Assembly: GCA_964020155.1 (NCBI GenBank)
Contig: OZ026547.1
Location: forward strand, 4,657,509 to 4,721,508
Length of the DNA: 64,000 nt
Direction: 5' to 3'
DNA from: Chondrilla cf. caribensis
Taxonomy: Eukaryota; Porifera; Demospongiae; Chondrillida; Chondrillidae
Shown: in pieces, positions 29,201-40,400 of the stretch
How the letters are laid out: every line of letters starts with the position of its first letter
Numbering within the stretch: the first letter of the stretch is position 1
The notes under the pieces: model-generated
Databases searched by the model: none
The model's input: the letters and a program-made list of their open reading frames with translations, nothing else
Told to the model about the DNA's origin: nothing
Made by a program: the position numbers and the translations under genes

Positions 29201-29461
29201 AGGTTCCTGGTGAGTAATTTCATATATATCTGATGATGCTATCAGTGATAGCATCATCAGATATATTATGGTGACATATGTATTCAAAAACATGTCATTT
29301 ATTTCGATCTTCGGCAGACAATCCATTTTTTAGTGAGTGCATCGCATATGTGTATTGTGGCCTCACTGATGAAGAGGCATTGAGACTGGCATCCAGGCAC
29401 AACATCAATGGACACTACACACATGAAATGACCCACAGAGACTATGTAAGCTATGCTATAT

Positions 29462-29529
<68 letters not shown>

Positions 29530-29617
29530 CGTGCATGTGTGCATGTGTGCATGTGCACGTGTGTGTGTGTGTGTGTGCGTGTGTGTGTGTTGTGTGTGTG
29601 CGTGCATGCGTGCGTGT

Positions 29618-29706
<89 letters not shown>

Positions 29707-32684
29707 GGTGCGTGTTTGTATGAAAATGTAATCATCTCCAAAGTACAGAAATTAGAGTTAACCACTTACATATGCAGTTGTAACTGTATTCAATGCATTG
29801 ATGTAGGTTGAAGCCTGTAGATGCCTGCTTGAGATGGGTACCAATGGTGAAATAGTGCAACCAACCCAACAATGGAGAGACAAGTGCCGAACATGCATTT
29901 TGCCTAAGGTGATTATAGAGTGTAGTAAGATATCATTCCTTAAATAGAGCTATATATGGTATGCATGTTTTCTGCTCAGTCATTCAGTACCACAAACATT
30001 GACAACATTTTAAAGCAGGCATCATTCAACCCCATGGTATACAAGATGGCAATAAGGGTTATGGAGATGTTTAGTGAAGGGGAGACAAAAGGACAGAAGC
30101 CTCCAAGTAAGACAATCGTCAACTAGTACAAAACGTTACATCCTCACTAACAAAGTGGGTGTGTAGATAAGGTGTGCTAAGATGGTGTCCAATGCTACAC
30201 CCAGGTGGCAAAATTTAAAGAATTTCGATATATCATGAAGTGCTGACAGTTCTATGCCTATACCTATACCCCCAAACAACATAAAAGGCTCTGCTAAGAA
30301 TGGACTGAATAAAAACTCAACTGGGTGTCATATAACTGTACCACACACACTAAGTACGCATGTACAATAAATGCATATGTACATAGGTGCACTAGTAATT
30401 AAGTCACTGGGCACTGGCATATAACTATGTAGTAATCATAATAACAGATATAAATTTGTAACGTGGTGCCTCATTCGAAAATGAAATGTTTAGGTGCTCC
30501 CAATCTAATGTTGTACTTTTTCACATCAGCCAATGCCAAGCAACTTCAAAAAAAGAATGCTTTTAAACAACATTATCTGGAGCCCATTCAAAACCTCAGC
30601 AGCACTATTCAACAAAGCCTACTCTCACAAGTATTGAGTGGTAACATGAGCATTCCAGAGCTCCAAGAAGAGGGGAAGAGAAAGAGAGCAATGAAAAACA
30701 TCAAAGAATGCTTCTTAAGGTTTTGAAATTCTTAACATCATGGTACACATGTTTACTAGTGCCCAACTTGTATATTACATGTGTATACTTCAGGGTACTT
30801 CTGCTATGCACATGCAAATCAATCTTTTCATGTGATATATACTGTAGATGCGTGAACATGAAGGAATGGAACAAGGCTGTGGAGGTGTACCCAAATTATG
30901 CATCGGAAGACAAACTAAAGGTATTTTTCAAGGTAAAAATGAAGACTAAGGAAGGCCTTACCCAGCCATTCAAAGACTATTGCCGGGCAGCATTAGACAG
31001 TGTGTCAAGGAAGGATTCTGAAAACTCAGTCAACATGGGAGGTTGTGCTGGCTACTTCATATCATCACCCTACACAAAGTCCACAAAGGAAGCTCTTTTG
31101 TCCGCAATGCCTTCATATCAAGGGTCGACATTTATCATTGCTGGGAACTGCAAGCAAGTAAGCATTAAATTTACCCCATGACTATACTTTTGGTACAGGA
31201 TATGAGAACATTATAATATTGTCAAATATCTATGTACATACCCATTCAAGCCATAGACAATAACTACATGATGAGTGTATGTGGTAGTACTCCACGTTCA
31301 TTATGTGACAGGCTTACGATAGATGTTACGGTACAGTAAAAACAATTAGAAGACACTCTAATGTCATTCAACGTCTTACTTACGTTCCTTAGTCATTGCA
31401 GGATAAAGCGGGGTACTTCAGAACGGTGCCTTTAACTTTTGCTATGATTAACCTGTCTAGCCACACTTGACACTGCTGAACTCTCAATTCACCAAGACAA
31501 CATTGACTAAAATTAATGCTTGTAGCTTGCTAGTGACACTGCTTTTAATCGACCATTCCGAATTACCCCACCGTTCCGAAATACCCCGCATTATCCTACT
31601 TAATCTTTCGAAGATTAGCCTTTAGGGGAGAAATGAATGGAGTTATCGAGGTTTCTATTACTTAAATTTAGTTAGTTAGTTGATTATTTAGGATTATCAG
31701 GCAGACCAGCCACAAGAGATGATGAGATAGTAGAGTACAATTAGCAACGACCACGATGACATAAAATACTACAATCCAACACCTAAGTACTAAAACATAC
31801 CTTGCAAATTGAAAAGATCCAAAGTTGACTAACCCTACAAGCCTTTTCTGGGCCACATATCTACGTGAATCTACACCGTAACGTTGTCGGGCACGTAGAA
31901 AGTCATAGAGTGGTAGGACGCCATTTTGTCGGGTTTTGGTTGTTTACGCAATGGGATAGCAAAATTTCCGGTTCGGGCAATGATTTTTATGCTGAAACCT
32001 ATGCAGGTTCAAATCCCTCAATACCATGGCATGTAAATTCACCGTATGGGAAGGGCAATCAGGAGGGTTATCATGATTACGTTATCTGTTACTGAGGTAC
32101 TCTTTGCGATGCACATAGCTAGCCATGGTGAAACGCAGTCAACTCACTTCACGTTCCCCTATGCAGCCCTGGTTCAGCTATATTTTATTACTATTGGTAA
32201 TTCCACACAAGCAAATTAATATATTTTAAATTAATTTTGTTGTTCCTTTAGAATGATGCCATGACTGAATCTGACATAAAGACAATGGTGTGGAGTGCAA
32301 AAGAGTTTAACACCACATCTGCATCATTGTCTAATGGGCAGTTCAGTCTTGTTGCAATCTGCACTACAGAGAAGGCCCAAATATTCACAGATGTGTTCCA
32401 TGAGCACCTGCTAAATGTGGAGATTTTGTATCTGTGCAATGAAGGATCACGTGTTCAGCCACTACAAAGTTAGCCACTCATGCAGTATCAAAACAAACAT
32501 GGGTCACGTTATCTATAATTTTATGCACATACACACACAGCCAACCATGTATACCGAAATGCACACATGCATACACCATATTTGCCTTTACCGTGTGCAC
32601 AGGGAGCCTCAATTAGGAGTTTAGATGTAGCAAACAAGTTTCATTATATTATTGGTGTTCCTTGAAACAGACATACACATACAT

Positions 32685-32778
<94 letters not shown>

Positions 32779-33613
32779 TTGCAGATATTGGAATGCATAA
32801 TAACGATAATTCACTTAATTCCTTGCATTTATTGCAAGTAGATCTCCTTGATGATGGCAAAACAATGATGCCATCGTATTGGCAGCTGTGATTGGCCACT
32901 GGTCACAAGATGGCAAGCTCCATCCTGCCAACTTTAGTGATCTGCCCAGACGAAATTTTACACCATACAAATCTTCAGATGAGATTTGGAGCACTCTGCT
33001 AAAAATGTACACATCCCAAGGACAGTGCATATTGATATTTGAAGAAAGTGAAGATGAAGGTAAAATACATATGTAGTTGTATCTCATGTTACCATGGCAA
33101 CTGGGAATATTCAGCATCAACAGCTTTACAGGGCATATATTATACATGCATTAATACTGCATAGCCCACAAATTTGTGACCCGTTAAGGGTATTCCATGG
33201 CCAGTTTTCAAATTGTGACCTATTAAATGGATTCCAATCCACAAATTTGTGACCCTTTATAAGGGAATCCCATCCCCAAATTTGTGACCCTTTATAAGGG
33301 AATCCCATCCCCAAATTTGTGACCCTATATAAGGGAATCCCATCCCCAAATTTGTGACCCTATATAAGGGAATCCTATCCTCAAATTTGTGACCAACGAA
33401 TTGCATGCAGTGTACATATTTTAGTGTATCTCCATCAGTTATGTACAAATACACCTTCCATTTGCTGAACTGTAGCAAATCTCATCTTTCACAGGTACAA
33501 TTGCCAACACTGCACTGAAAATGGGAAGAAACTTCATTCTTTTTGGAGCCAAGGATGACATACGTACCGAAATGCAGTTCTCTGCCCTTGCATCCCAAGT
33601 TACTGAGCCATAA
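26254..33613 (+). CDS. ParB-like / DNA methyltransferase-like protein, spliced
   Basis: Exons 26254-26454, 26543-26684, 27058-27129, 27284-27472, 28931-29209, 29318-29445, 29807-29908, 29980-30106, 30530-30719, 30848-31157, 32252 onward, about 32851-33059 and 33495-33613. Borders are AG/GT and the phases agree through exon 11. The N-terminus (exons 1-4) is unknown, with an acidic linker. Exons 5-7 resemble a ParB-type domain: VDPYFIKSLKKRM, VLGGLHTVTAKKEL (compare the GHxRxxAA box) and YCGLTDEEALRLASRHN. Exons 11-13 resemble an N4/N6 DNA methyltransferase end: GTIANTALKMGRNFILF matches the GSGTT-AAxxxGR block after motif I. The DPF of motif I reads IFEES, so catalysis is doubtful. The exon 11-12 join is unresolved. 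AATAAA at 33878 fits the 3' end. The assignment rests on motifs only. Confidence 0.6.
27922..28642. mobile_element. DNA element with about 60-base inverted repeats
   Basis: The left end (AGATGGCATGCACGACGCGGG, continuing to ATATTGGGTGGCAAAA) matches the complement of the right end with a few differences. The 720-base element lies in intron 4 of the ParB-like gene. No transposase is visible, so it looks non-autonomous. Its flanks were not long enough to settle a target duplication. Confidence 0.6.
29224..29266. repeat. Perfect hairpin in an intron
   Basis: Two 21-base arms (ATATATCTGATGATGCTATCA and its complement) with a one-base spacer, 15 bases after the donor of exon 5 of the ParB-like gene. 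In RNA it would fold close to the 5' splice site. Confidence 0.9.
29469..29702. repeat. GT microsatellite
   Basis: Interrupted (GT)n in the intron after exon 6 of the ParB-like gene. Confidence 0.95.
31401..31596. mobile_element. Short inverted-repeat element (MITE), copy 1
   Basis: Ends GGATAAAGCGGGGTACTTC and GAAATACCCCGCATTATCC are inverted (about 22 of 26 bases). It is non-coding, about 196 bases, in intron 10 of the ParB-like gene. It is related by its GCGGGGTA-TTTCGAAC terminus to 37030-37248. Confidence 0.65.
32686..32777. repeat. CA microsatellite
   Basis: About 90 bases of (CA)n between exons 11 and 12 of the ParB-like gene. Confidence 0.95.
33150..33395. repeat. 35-bp minisatellite
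   Basis: About six units of 35 bases (CCCCAAATTTGTGACCC, then TATAAGGGAATCCCAT), spaced exactly 35 at 33243, 33278, 33313 and 33348. It fills the last intron of the ParB-like gene. It shares the CAAATTTGTG core with the 40-bp array at 19020-19340. Confidence 0.9.
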
Positions 33614-33877
33614 CTCGTATTTACTTTCATTATTATGAATATTTTAATAGTTATCATTGTATCTCAATGTTACTTGTAAAAATATTATAATATCATGATA
33701 CTACCACAGAACATAATGAATTCACACAACATTGGCCCATGAATTATAATGAATTGGCACAACATATAGCTAAATGACAGAATGGACCGAATTTCAACTT
33801 AGGACAGTCATTCCAATAATGGGACAGTCATTCCAATAAGCTGTTTGAATGTAATATTCCATTTTGTGTTTCAAATG

Positions 33878-33883
33878 AATAAA
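33878..33883 (+). terminator. Polyadenylation signal
   Basis: AATAAA 265 bases after the stop of the ParB-like gene, in a suitable place for its 3' end. Confidence 0.5.
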
Positions 33884-35328
33884 CATGTTTTGAATCCCTT
33901 AATCTTGTGGTTTCCTAAACCTGTTGACCCTATAGCTATATGCTGATCCTTATTATAATGGAATAGTGCATAATATACTACATCTTATTTAAAGGTGTTA
34001 GTTACTGTAGATGTTATGGCTCAATGTGATTGAAGTGAATATAAGGTTGCTATGCCTCAAAGTAATCTCATCAAAGAACATTATTGCATAGACTGAACTA
34101 TATTGAAATGCTGTGACAGTGTATTGTTATTAAGAGTAGACATTCCAATTTTAGTGGGTCAATGTGATTGAAATAACAAGAGGACTTGTTATGTGATCAT
34201 GTCATCTCAGTGGAACCATCTTTGACCATTTATGGTAATGAGGGACCTTACATGTAGTAATACATAGTTATAGCAATACATGTAGTGAACCGTTTTGGTT
34301 TACCAAACACTAGTGATCTAGTGGTTGCCTATATTAGCATATACAGTGGTGTGGAATCATCATAATGGGCAAATATTATGTATACTGTACATAATGGGAC
34401 AGACTAGACTGTATATCATATTGGATGAGACAGTGTGATTATGAGCATTGGTTGTTACTATTTTTTGACTAGCACAACAACCAGTGGTCATGAACATGAG
34501 AGGACATGACATCTTAATATACTGTACAGTGTACACTGTGTTGTACATGATGTCTGTACATGCTGTACAGTGTGTACTGTGTTGTACTGAAATGACCAAT
34601 GGATTGCTCAAGTTTGGTGGATTCCAAGCAATGACTGCCACTGATGAGATATGTCAAATGCTTCAAGTTTTGAAACTCCACGCTTTAATTCTAGGTCCAG
34701 ACTCTACACTCTAGAGGTCTAGTCTAGCTAGGATCTTCAATTTTACTCTAGTAGCACTTTGTGCAGAGCCTTATCTTAGATGTGTTTGCTCAAGTTTCTT
34801 AGACATGTAATTCCCAATGATCTCTATAATATGTATATTGTGTATGTATTGATGATCATCCTCAAATGCCACAAAATGATGCTTATTATAATGCATATGT
34901 CTATCAAGGTGGTACTCGCAGCTATCTGTATATTGTATGCATTTATTGTATTAAATTTCCATTTTCATTTATCTACCACATCCATATCCATTGGAGCCTA
35001 GGTATAGTGTCAGTTCTGTGTGTATCTTTATTGAGGCATACAAATGGTATGGTAGAATAGAATATCCCAACAGAGCTCCTTAATCCACCATACCATGCAT
35101 GGTACTATAGATTATGGAAAATTTACTGACTGAGTTTGTGTTCATTTAATTTACTGTAATTTTGCTGTATTTAACTACTCTACATGCTCAAGTGTATAAT
35201 AATGTTAACACTTCCTAACATTTCATGACACAACCATCCAATTCACTGGAATATCGTTATATACGTAATATATATATGCCACTGGGTTGTTGTTATGTTC
35301 TGATGTGATGATGCTCCTTCTACATTAG
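33884..35328. other. Intergenic
   Basis: No gene seen. Holds two units of the 41-bp minisatellite (34515-34590) joined to unrelated sequence. Between the ParB-like gene and the hydroxylase exon no regulatory-domain exon of a hydroxylase could be recognised. Confidence 0.5.
34515..34590. repeat. 41-bp minisatellite, two stray units
   Basis: ACTGTACAGTGTACACTGTGTTGTACATG and a second unit, without a FReD fragment next to it, unlike the other arrays. Confidence 0.75.
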
Positions 35329-35921
35329 ATGCCTCAGTACCTTGGTTCCCGCACAAATTTGCCGAGCTGGACATATGCTCAACTCGTATTTTGCCCTATG
35401 GAGATGATATGGACCCGGATACTCTTGTAAGTTTACAGTAATAAATGCATGAGAACTGAATCCAGCACAATTCTCTCGTAATACATAATGCATGGTGTGA
35501 AATTATGGTTCGTGCAGAAGATGGATAAGCTCCCAACTTCACCCATAATATTATGTATGGTGATGTATTCTGTTGATGAGATGCAGTTCTGTTAGCGTGA
35601 AAGGGAATAAGGTGGGTCCCTACTTTGTATATGTCCAGAAAATATACAAGCATGAATTTTTTGATCTTGATAGTTTTGATAGATTCCGTATTTCTTGTGT
35701 ACACAGACATTCAGAAGTATTTGTAGGAAGGAAATCCACTGTTCATTCAGGCCTTGGGGATATAAGGATAAAATGCTAAGTATTTGTAGTTTAGCTGTTG
35801 CCAATTCACAGCCAATTCTTGGTATGTATTTCCTACTCCCTAGGGGTATAAAGATCCCGTTTATTGTGAGCGTCGTAAATAGAGACATTGTTCAGAACTA
35901 CAAACTGTGAGTCACTCTAAA

Positions 35922-36017
<96 letters not shown>

Positions 36018-36039
36018 TGTGTGTGTGTGGTGTGTGTGT

Positions 36040-36111
<72 letters not shown>

Positions 36112-36281
36112 TGTGTGTTACACACGTATAAAATAAATATAAGAATGTTATAATATTGTATCAATGCAATGTTTCTGGTTTATCACAAGTACTGTATCTA
36201 CCCTGCTGTATCCAACTGTCTTAGGAGATTGGATTGGCCACACTTGGTGCTCCAGATGACTGTGTGGGGAAGCTTGCCACT
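35329..36281 (+). pseudogene. Aromatic amino acid hydroxylase remnant (two exons)
   Basis: Exon 35329-35426 (AG before, GTAAGT after) encodes VPWFPHKFAELDIC and YGDDMDPDTL, matching the start of the catalytic domain of phenylalanine/tyrosine/tryptophan hydroxylases. Exon 36225-36281 (TTAG before, GTGAGT after) encodes EIGLATLGAPDDCVGKLAT, matching a later catalytic exon. The 130-140 residues that should lie between, with the iron-binding HxxxH, are absent from the 800-base gap, which holds a GT microsatellite and an unmatched frame (35580-35780). The ends of the gene are missing too. Both exons are open, so loss is recent or the rest lies elsewhere. Confidence 0.7.
35928..36117. repeat. GT microsatellite
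   Basis: About 190 bases of (GT)n between the two hydroxylase exons. Confidence 0.95.
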
Positions 36282-36373
36282 GTGAGTGGATGATTTTACT
36301 TGATGATTTGCTATACCCAGCTACACACACCTTTTGGGTGTCCTATCCTAATAAGCTGTATACAATGAACATA

Positions 36374-36556
36374 CAGTGGAACCTGCTGTCAAGACAGCCT
36401 CTACATAAAGACCACCTGTCCTAAGTGACCATTACTGGACCACCCACAATGTCAACTCCACTACAGTGAAGCACCTCTGTATAAAGACCACTTGTCTTCA
36501 GAGTCCACCTTTTTTACTGATCCCACGGGTGGTCTTTATGCAAGTTTTACTGGTAT
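36374..36556. mobile_element. Short inverted-repeat element (CAGTGGAACCTG family), copy 1
   Basis: Begins ACAGTGGAACCTG and ends in GGTGGTCTTTATG with a decayed GTTTTACTG end; the interior repeats AAAGACCACCTGTCC motifs. Related copies at about 49675-49880 and 61149-61440 end in CAGGTTCCACTGTA. Non-coding. Confidence 0.6.
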
Positions 36557-36781
36557 ACACATGCATACGTACGTACGTACATGTGTGATACTTTGTACAT
36601 TCAGTATGTAAATACACTATAGTACATTGTATACAATAATATTGTGTATATAATATGTGTATCTAATATTATTTTATATAGTTATTGTGTATGCATGCAT
36701 GTACTTGTTTCTATATGTGTACATACTGGTATATTTACTGTAAACAGCAATTTAGAGTGAAAATCTTGTGCTATATTTGAC

Positions 36782-36817
36782 CACAGATCTTCCATACCAT
36801 GGTATGGAAGATCTGTG
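36782..36817. repeat. Perfect 36-base palindrome
   Basis: CACAGATCTTCCATACCA and its exact complement without spacer, 60 bases before the exon at 36877. It is not present at the paralogous place before 908, so it is not a conserved promoter element. Confidence 0.9.
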
Positions 36818-36876
36818 ATTTGACAATCATTGCACAAGTCAACAATGTATTAAGCTATAACAATAGCGTCATTTAA

Positions 36877-37012
36877 ATGGCTGCCGAATACGTTCTAAAT
36901 CTTCTTCGTTCCGTTGAATCGGACTGTCTCATTCGACTGTCTTGTGCCTTCGTAGTAGAGGTTTGCTACCATGGTGTCACTTCTGAGGTCTTTTCTCCAC
37001 GGAAGCCATCAG
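36877..37012 (+). CDS. First exon of an unknown small gene (intact copy)
   Basis: ATG opens 45 codons plus one base (MAAEYVLNLLRSVESDC through FSPRKPSG) and ends at CAG|GTAAGA. The same exon, 5' flank and intron start occur at 908-937 and 8558-8790, where a retroelement splits them. No downstream exon was identified here before the minus-strand FReD gene, so this copy may also be a fragment. No family was recognised; there is no signal peptide. Confidence 0.5.
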
Positions 37013-37029
37013 GTAAGACTTACTTAATA

Positions 37030-37248
37030 AGACAAGCGCGGGTATTTTCGAACAGTTCCTAATTCCGAACAGTTGGTCTCTCACCGTATTATTCTCAAGA
37101 AACTATCTTTTATAGCTCATATTCTTAATCCTTACACACCAGGTGAGAAACATCATTCTTTGATCTGCCCATTATTGATCGGATTAGGTGGAAAATCGAC
37201 ATGTTCGGAATTAACGACTGTTCGAAATTACCCCGCCTAGCTACCTTG
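37030..37248. mobile_element. Short inverted-repeat element (MITE), copy 2
   Basis: The left end GCGCGGGTATTTTCGAACAG and the complement of the right end GCGGGGTAATTTCGAACAG match over about 37 bases (including AATTCCGAACA). The paralogous intron at 8665-8690 lacks it, giving an empty site. About 215 bases, non-coding. Confidence 0.75.
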
Positions 37249-37951
37249 AGTTTATGTTGCCTCATCCGAAATTCACTCGGATACTCGTACGGTAACTTAG
37301 ACCAAATCTCTGATGTTGTCAATGTTGTTATTTTACTTGCATGTTCGGTAGGTCGATCAATGCGACATCGTCTTTGCAATTGTCGCTTTTGACAATGTAC
37401 CTTAAAAGGTAAAAGGGAGGTTACGTAACACGGGTGGAATAGCTAGAGTTCTTCTGAATTGGTGATGTCGTCACGTCTGAATTTCTTGCGAGTTCACCTC
37501 ACGATTCCCTCCTCGAACGCACGATTCAATGGATCCAGGTCCTACTCAACAATCCAGCACATTGTAGAATGCACCTGACACATGCACACGCACTCATGCA
37601 CGTTTACTGTCATGTGATAGTGTGTGCAGTACAGTATAGAGCTGGTGGTGCGACAGTCACATGATGAATGTATATGTTTGATGGGTGTCATATGACAGCA
37701 ACATGACCAATATATACAATTATTATTGATTACATTGTAGTAGAAGTAGTATATTATTAATTTTATGCACTAACTATTATATACTTCATCCCATCATGCA
37801 TAGCGATAAGATTTTAATTTGAAGTGAATATTATTATTGTAGCATTAACCATGTTTACAATCTAACTGAGTGTTCGTGACCTAGTGAATTGTATGTGTTC
37901 CTCAAGTTCCTAATTCAAACACTACTAGTGAGTATAATGTTGTTTGATGTG
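37249..37951. other. Intron remnant and 3' flank of FReD B1
   Basis: 37249-37340 matches the intron at 8680-8790. The rest resembles 52400-52760 downstream of FReD B2 (CACATGAC repeats, CATGCATAGCGATAA). No gene seen. Confidence 0.5.
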
Positions 37952-39542
37952 TTAGTCTCTGGAACGAAGCTTCATTTCACTACACTTGAGATATCTGGAG
38001 AATGTGGACCATTGATCTATGTAACCATTGTTGTTGTATAGTGTGTTCAGGTTTGAACAGTCGCAGTCATTGTACCACCATCCTGCTCTGTTCATCTGAG
38101 CACAGTTTCCTGACCAGTAGTCATTATCCTTGTCAGGTGTTGAGAATGGCTTACCATCATTGTTATAAGTTGATGGACATGCTCTCATCCCATCACCGGC
38201 TGTTCCACTGTATGCACCAAGATCTAGTCTGTACTTGTTGGCAGCATTGTGAACAGCAATGGAGCTGTAGATGGCGTATTTGTGTATTCCTTTGCAGTCA
38301 GTCATGTCAATTCTCAACTCAGCAGCACAAACACTGAATGTCAAGCAATTGAGCTTCTTCAATCCAAGCCAGTGTTCATACAGTGGATCTCCAAATCCTT
38401 CTTCGTAATCTGTCCAGTTGCGATTGAAGTCCAATTGAGCATGTCTTCTTCTCTGGAACACTATCCATTGTCCATTTTTCATGTCACAAAATACTTTGAA
38501 TGGTTTTGTATTGGGACAGTTTGGTGCAATAGTGTAGACCCCATCTTGAGTACATCCTCTCTGATAGACCTCCTTACAGTCCCGAGGTATGGTATCCCCA
38601 GATGGTGTACCTGAGAATGAAGTGAATACACTAACCTGACCAGTACATGTAGATCTTGCATGATATTTCTAGTCTGTAGTCCTAAGATAGCTAGCTATCC
38701 CAGTGTCCTAGTGAACTGTTCTTACTATAGTGCTAGGACAATTAATGAATGTTAACTTCGATCAAATCTGATCATCATTACTGGTTCGTAGGTGTAGTGA
38801 TTAATCACAGGAAGTAGTGGAGTATAACAAGAAATCACCCATTCCTTATTACCAACATTCTTCACTTATAATGTGTTTGATGTTTTGATTTGAGAGTACT
38901 TGAATAACACACAAAAAGACTCTAAATATTGCACACTAAGTCTACCATGTGCATGCCCTAACAATGGCTTGCATTTGCATTCAATAATTACTTTCAATGT
39001 ATTTCTAAAGTTGATTACTGTTAAGGATAAATAGATTAGTACTTGTATGTATACATCCAATATCTCCCATTCCACTACTATCCTAGTGTTCTAGTGTTTG
39101 GTCTAATTGAGGTTTAGTGTAATCACAGGAGGTAATTGGTGTAAAAGACCCACACACACACACACCTTATAACCCACGACCTCCACTCAATGGCATTTGA
39201 CTTGTACTTTCAGAGTGTATTTGAACAAAGGACTCTAAATATTGTACACCAATGCTTATTAGGTGTATGGCCTTATAAAGTGGGAGTGGCTATACTTTTA
39301 CTGATTAATTGATTAATTCATTGATTGCTATGAACTGATTATCAGATTAACAACACATCTTACTCACTGAACTTGTTCTCATGTACACATCCAATATCTC
39401 CCATCCCACTACTATCCCAGTGCACTAGTGTGTCGTGTATAATAGTATGATTGAACTCACATTGTGCATTTGTGGTGTGTGTTCCAGCTAGGATGAATCC
39501 AATAGTGAGGATGACTGGTGTGAGTAAATTCTCCATTGTCAT
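37952..39542 (-). CDS. Secreted fibrinogen-related protein, type B copy 1
   Basis: Exon 1 (39542-39461, 82 bases) encodes a signal peptide (MTMENLLTPVILTIGFILAG); ATGs at codons 1 and 3 are both possible. The donor is AAT|GTGAGT. Exon 2 (38610-37952, after TTCTCAG) gives CTPSGDTIPRDCKEV, then a complete FReD: FQRRRHAQLDF, FGDPLYEHWLGLKK, DKDNDYWSGNCAQ with the calcium-site pattern, DCDCSNLNTLY and CSEMKLRSRD. Total 246 residues. It differs from type A in the signal peptide, promoter and extra Cys residues in the C-terminal part (WWYNDCDC). A secreted lectin role is inferred from the family. A near-identical copy lies at 52767. Confidence 0.85.
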
Positions 39543-39657
39543 CTTGTGTCAGTAGTTGAAGTAACTGCAGTGACCTCCAATGCAGGTTGATATCTTGTCC
39601 ACTTGTTGTCTTTCTCCCTTTGAGCTGATTGTGTTGTTGTAGGTGGTCACTTCTCTT

Positions 39658-39665
39658 CTTTTATA
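39658..39665 (-). promoter_or_regulatory. TATA box, FReD B1
   Basis: TATAAAAG on the minus strand, about 120 bases before the ATG at 39542. GGCTGGGC precedes it in place of the CCAAT box of type A genes. Confidence 0.65.
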
Positions 39666-40400
39666 GCCCAGCCCCTGCAGAAGTGTGTGGGTGTGTGGAT
39701 CATAAGGAGACCATATTTGTGCAAAATTGCAGTTTTTCTCCTTTTATGGTCATCTCTCACTGTCCTCAGTAGTTTTATTCTATTTATAGACCTCAGAGTA
39801 TTATGTCCTAGTATGGTAGTATAATCGTTGCCAATCATTGTTGTTGACAGAGGTTAACAGGTGTCCCCCCTATGTATGTGGGTGGATATAAGTGAGTGTC
39901 CCCAGTGTGTGCATGTAAGTGTGCATCTCTTGTGTGCATGCCTGTGTGTATGCCCATGTCGTGGTGTGCATGAGAATGATTGCATATGGCTTCCAAGTCA
40001 TGACACAGCGAGCAGGATGCAGGCATGGGCATTGGCGGCTTTTTGTAGTCAGGTCAAGGTACAATGACACTCTTGTCAACACGACAGTTAAAAGGTGCAC
40101 AACATTAAGTCAAATCAAACAGGGTAGAAGTCAAACTATTCCCACCCAACCACCACAGAGCTAGATGAAGGAGTAAAATATATTGGAATAAGATAGACTA
40201 CCATAGGGTGGATGATAGGGTTAGGTGCATAGGGGTTAAGTAAGCAAAGTAGTGGTCTGGCTTGCCAAATTTATTGCACAATTGGGCAAGCATGCCCCTC
40301 TTCAATGATGACATGTAGCTACATTTATAATGGTCCCATGCTTTGGGACGGGTATAGTCAGAGGCTCATGTTGAGTGAGAGTCCCAGTGCGATCTGGGTT
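39666..40400. other. Intergenic, duplicated
   Basis: No gene seen. Matches 53770-54440 upstream of FReD B2 closely, which marks it as part of the tandem duplication. Confidence 0.6.

Noticed and set aside
31960..32020. tRNA-like GGTTCAAATCCC
   Set aside because: The stem arms do not pair and no A box is found at the right distance.
35580..35780. Exon between the two hydroxylase exons (frame with KVGPYFVYVQKIYKHEFFD)
   Set aside because: The frame does not match the hydroxylase sequence expected at this place, lacks the iron-binding motif and has no clear splice sites.
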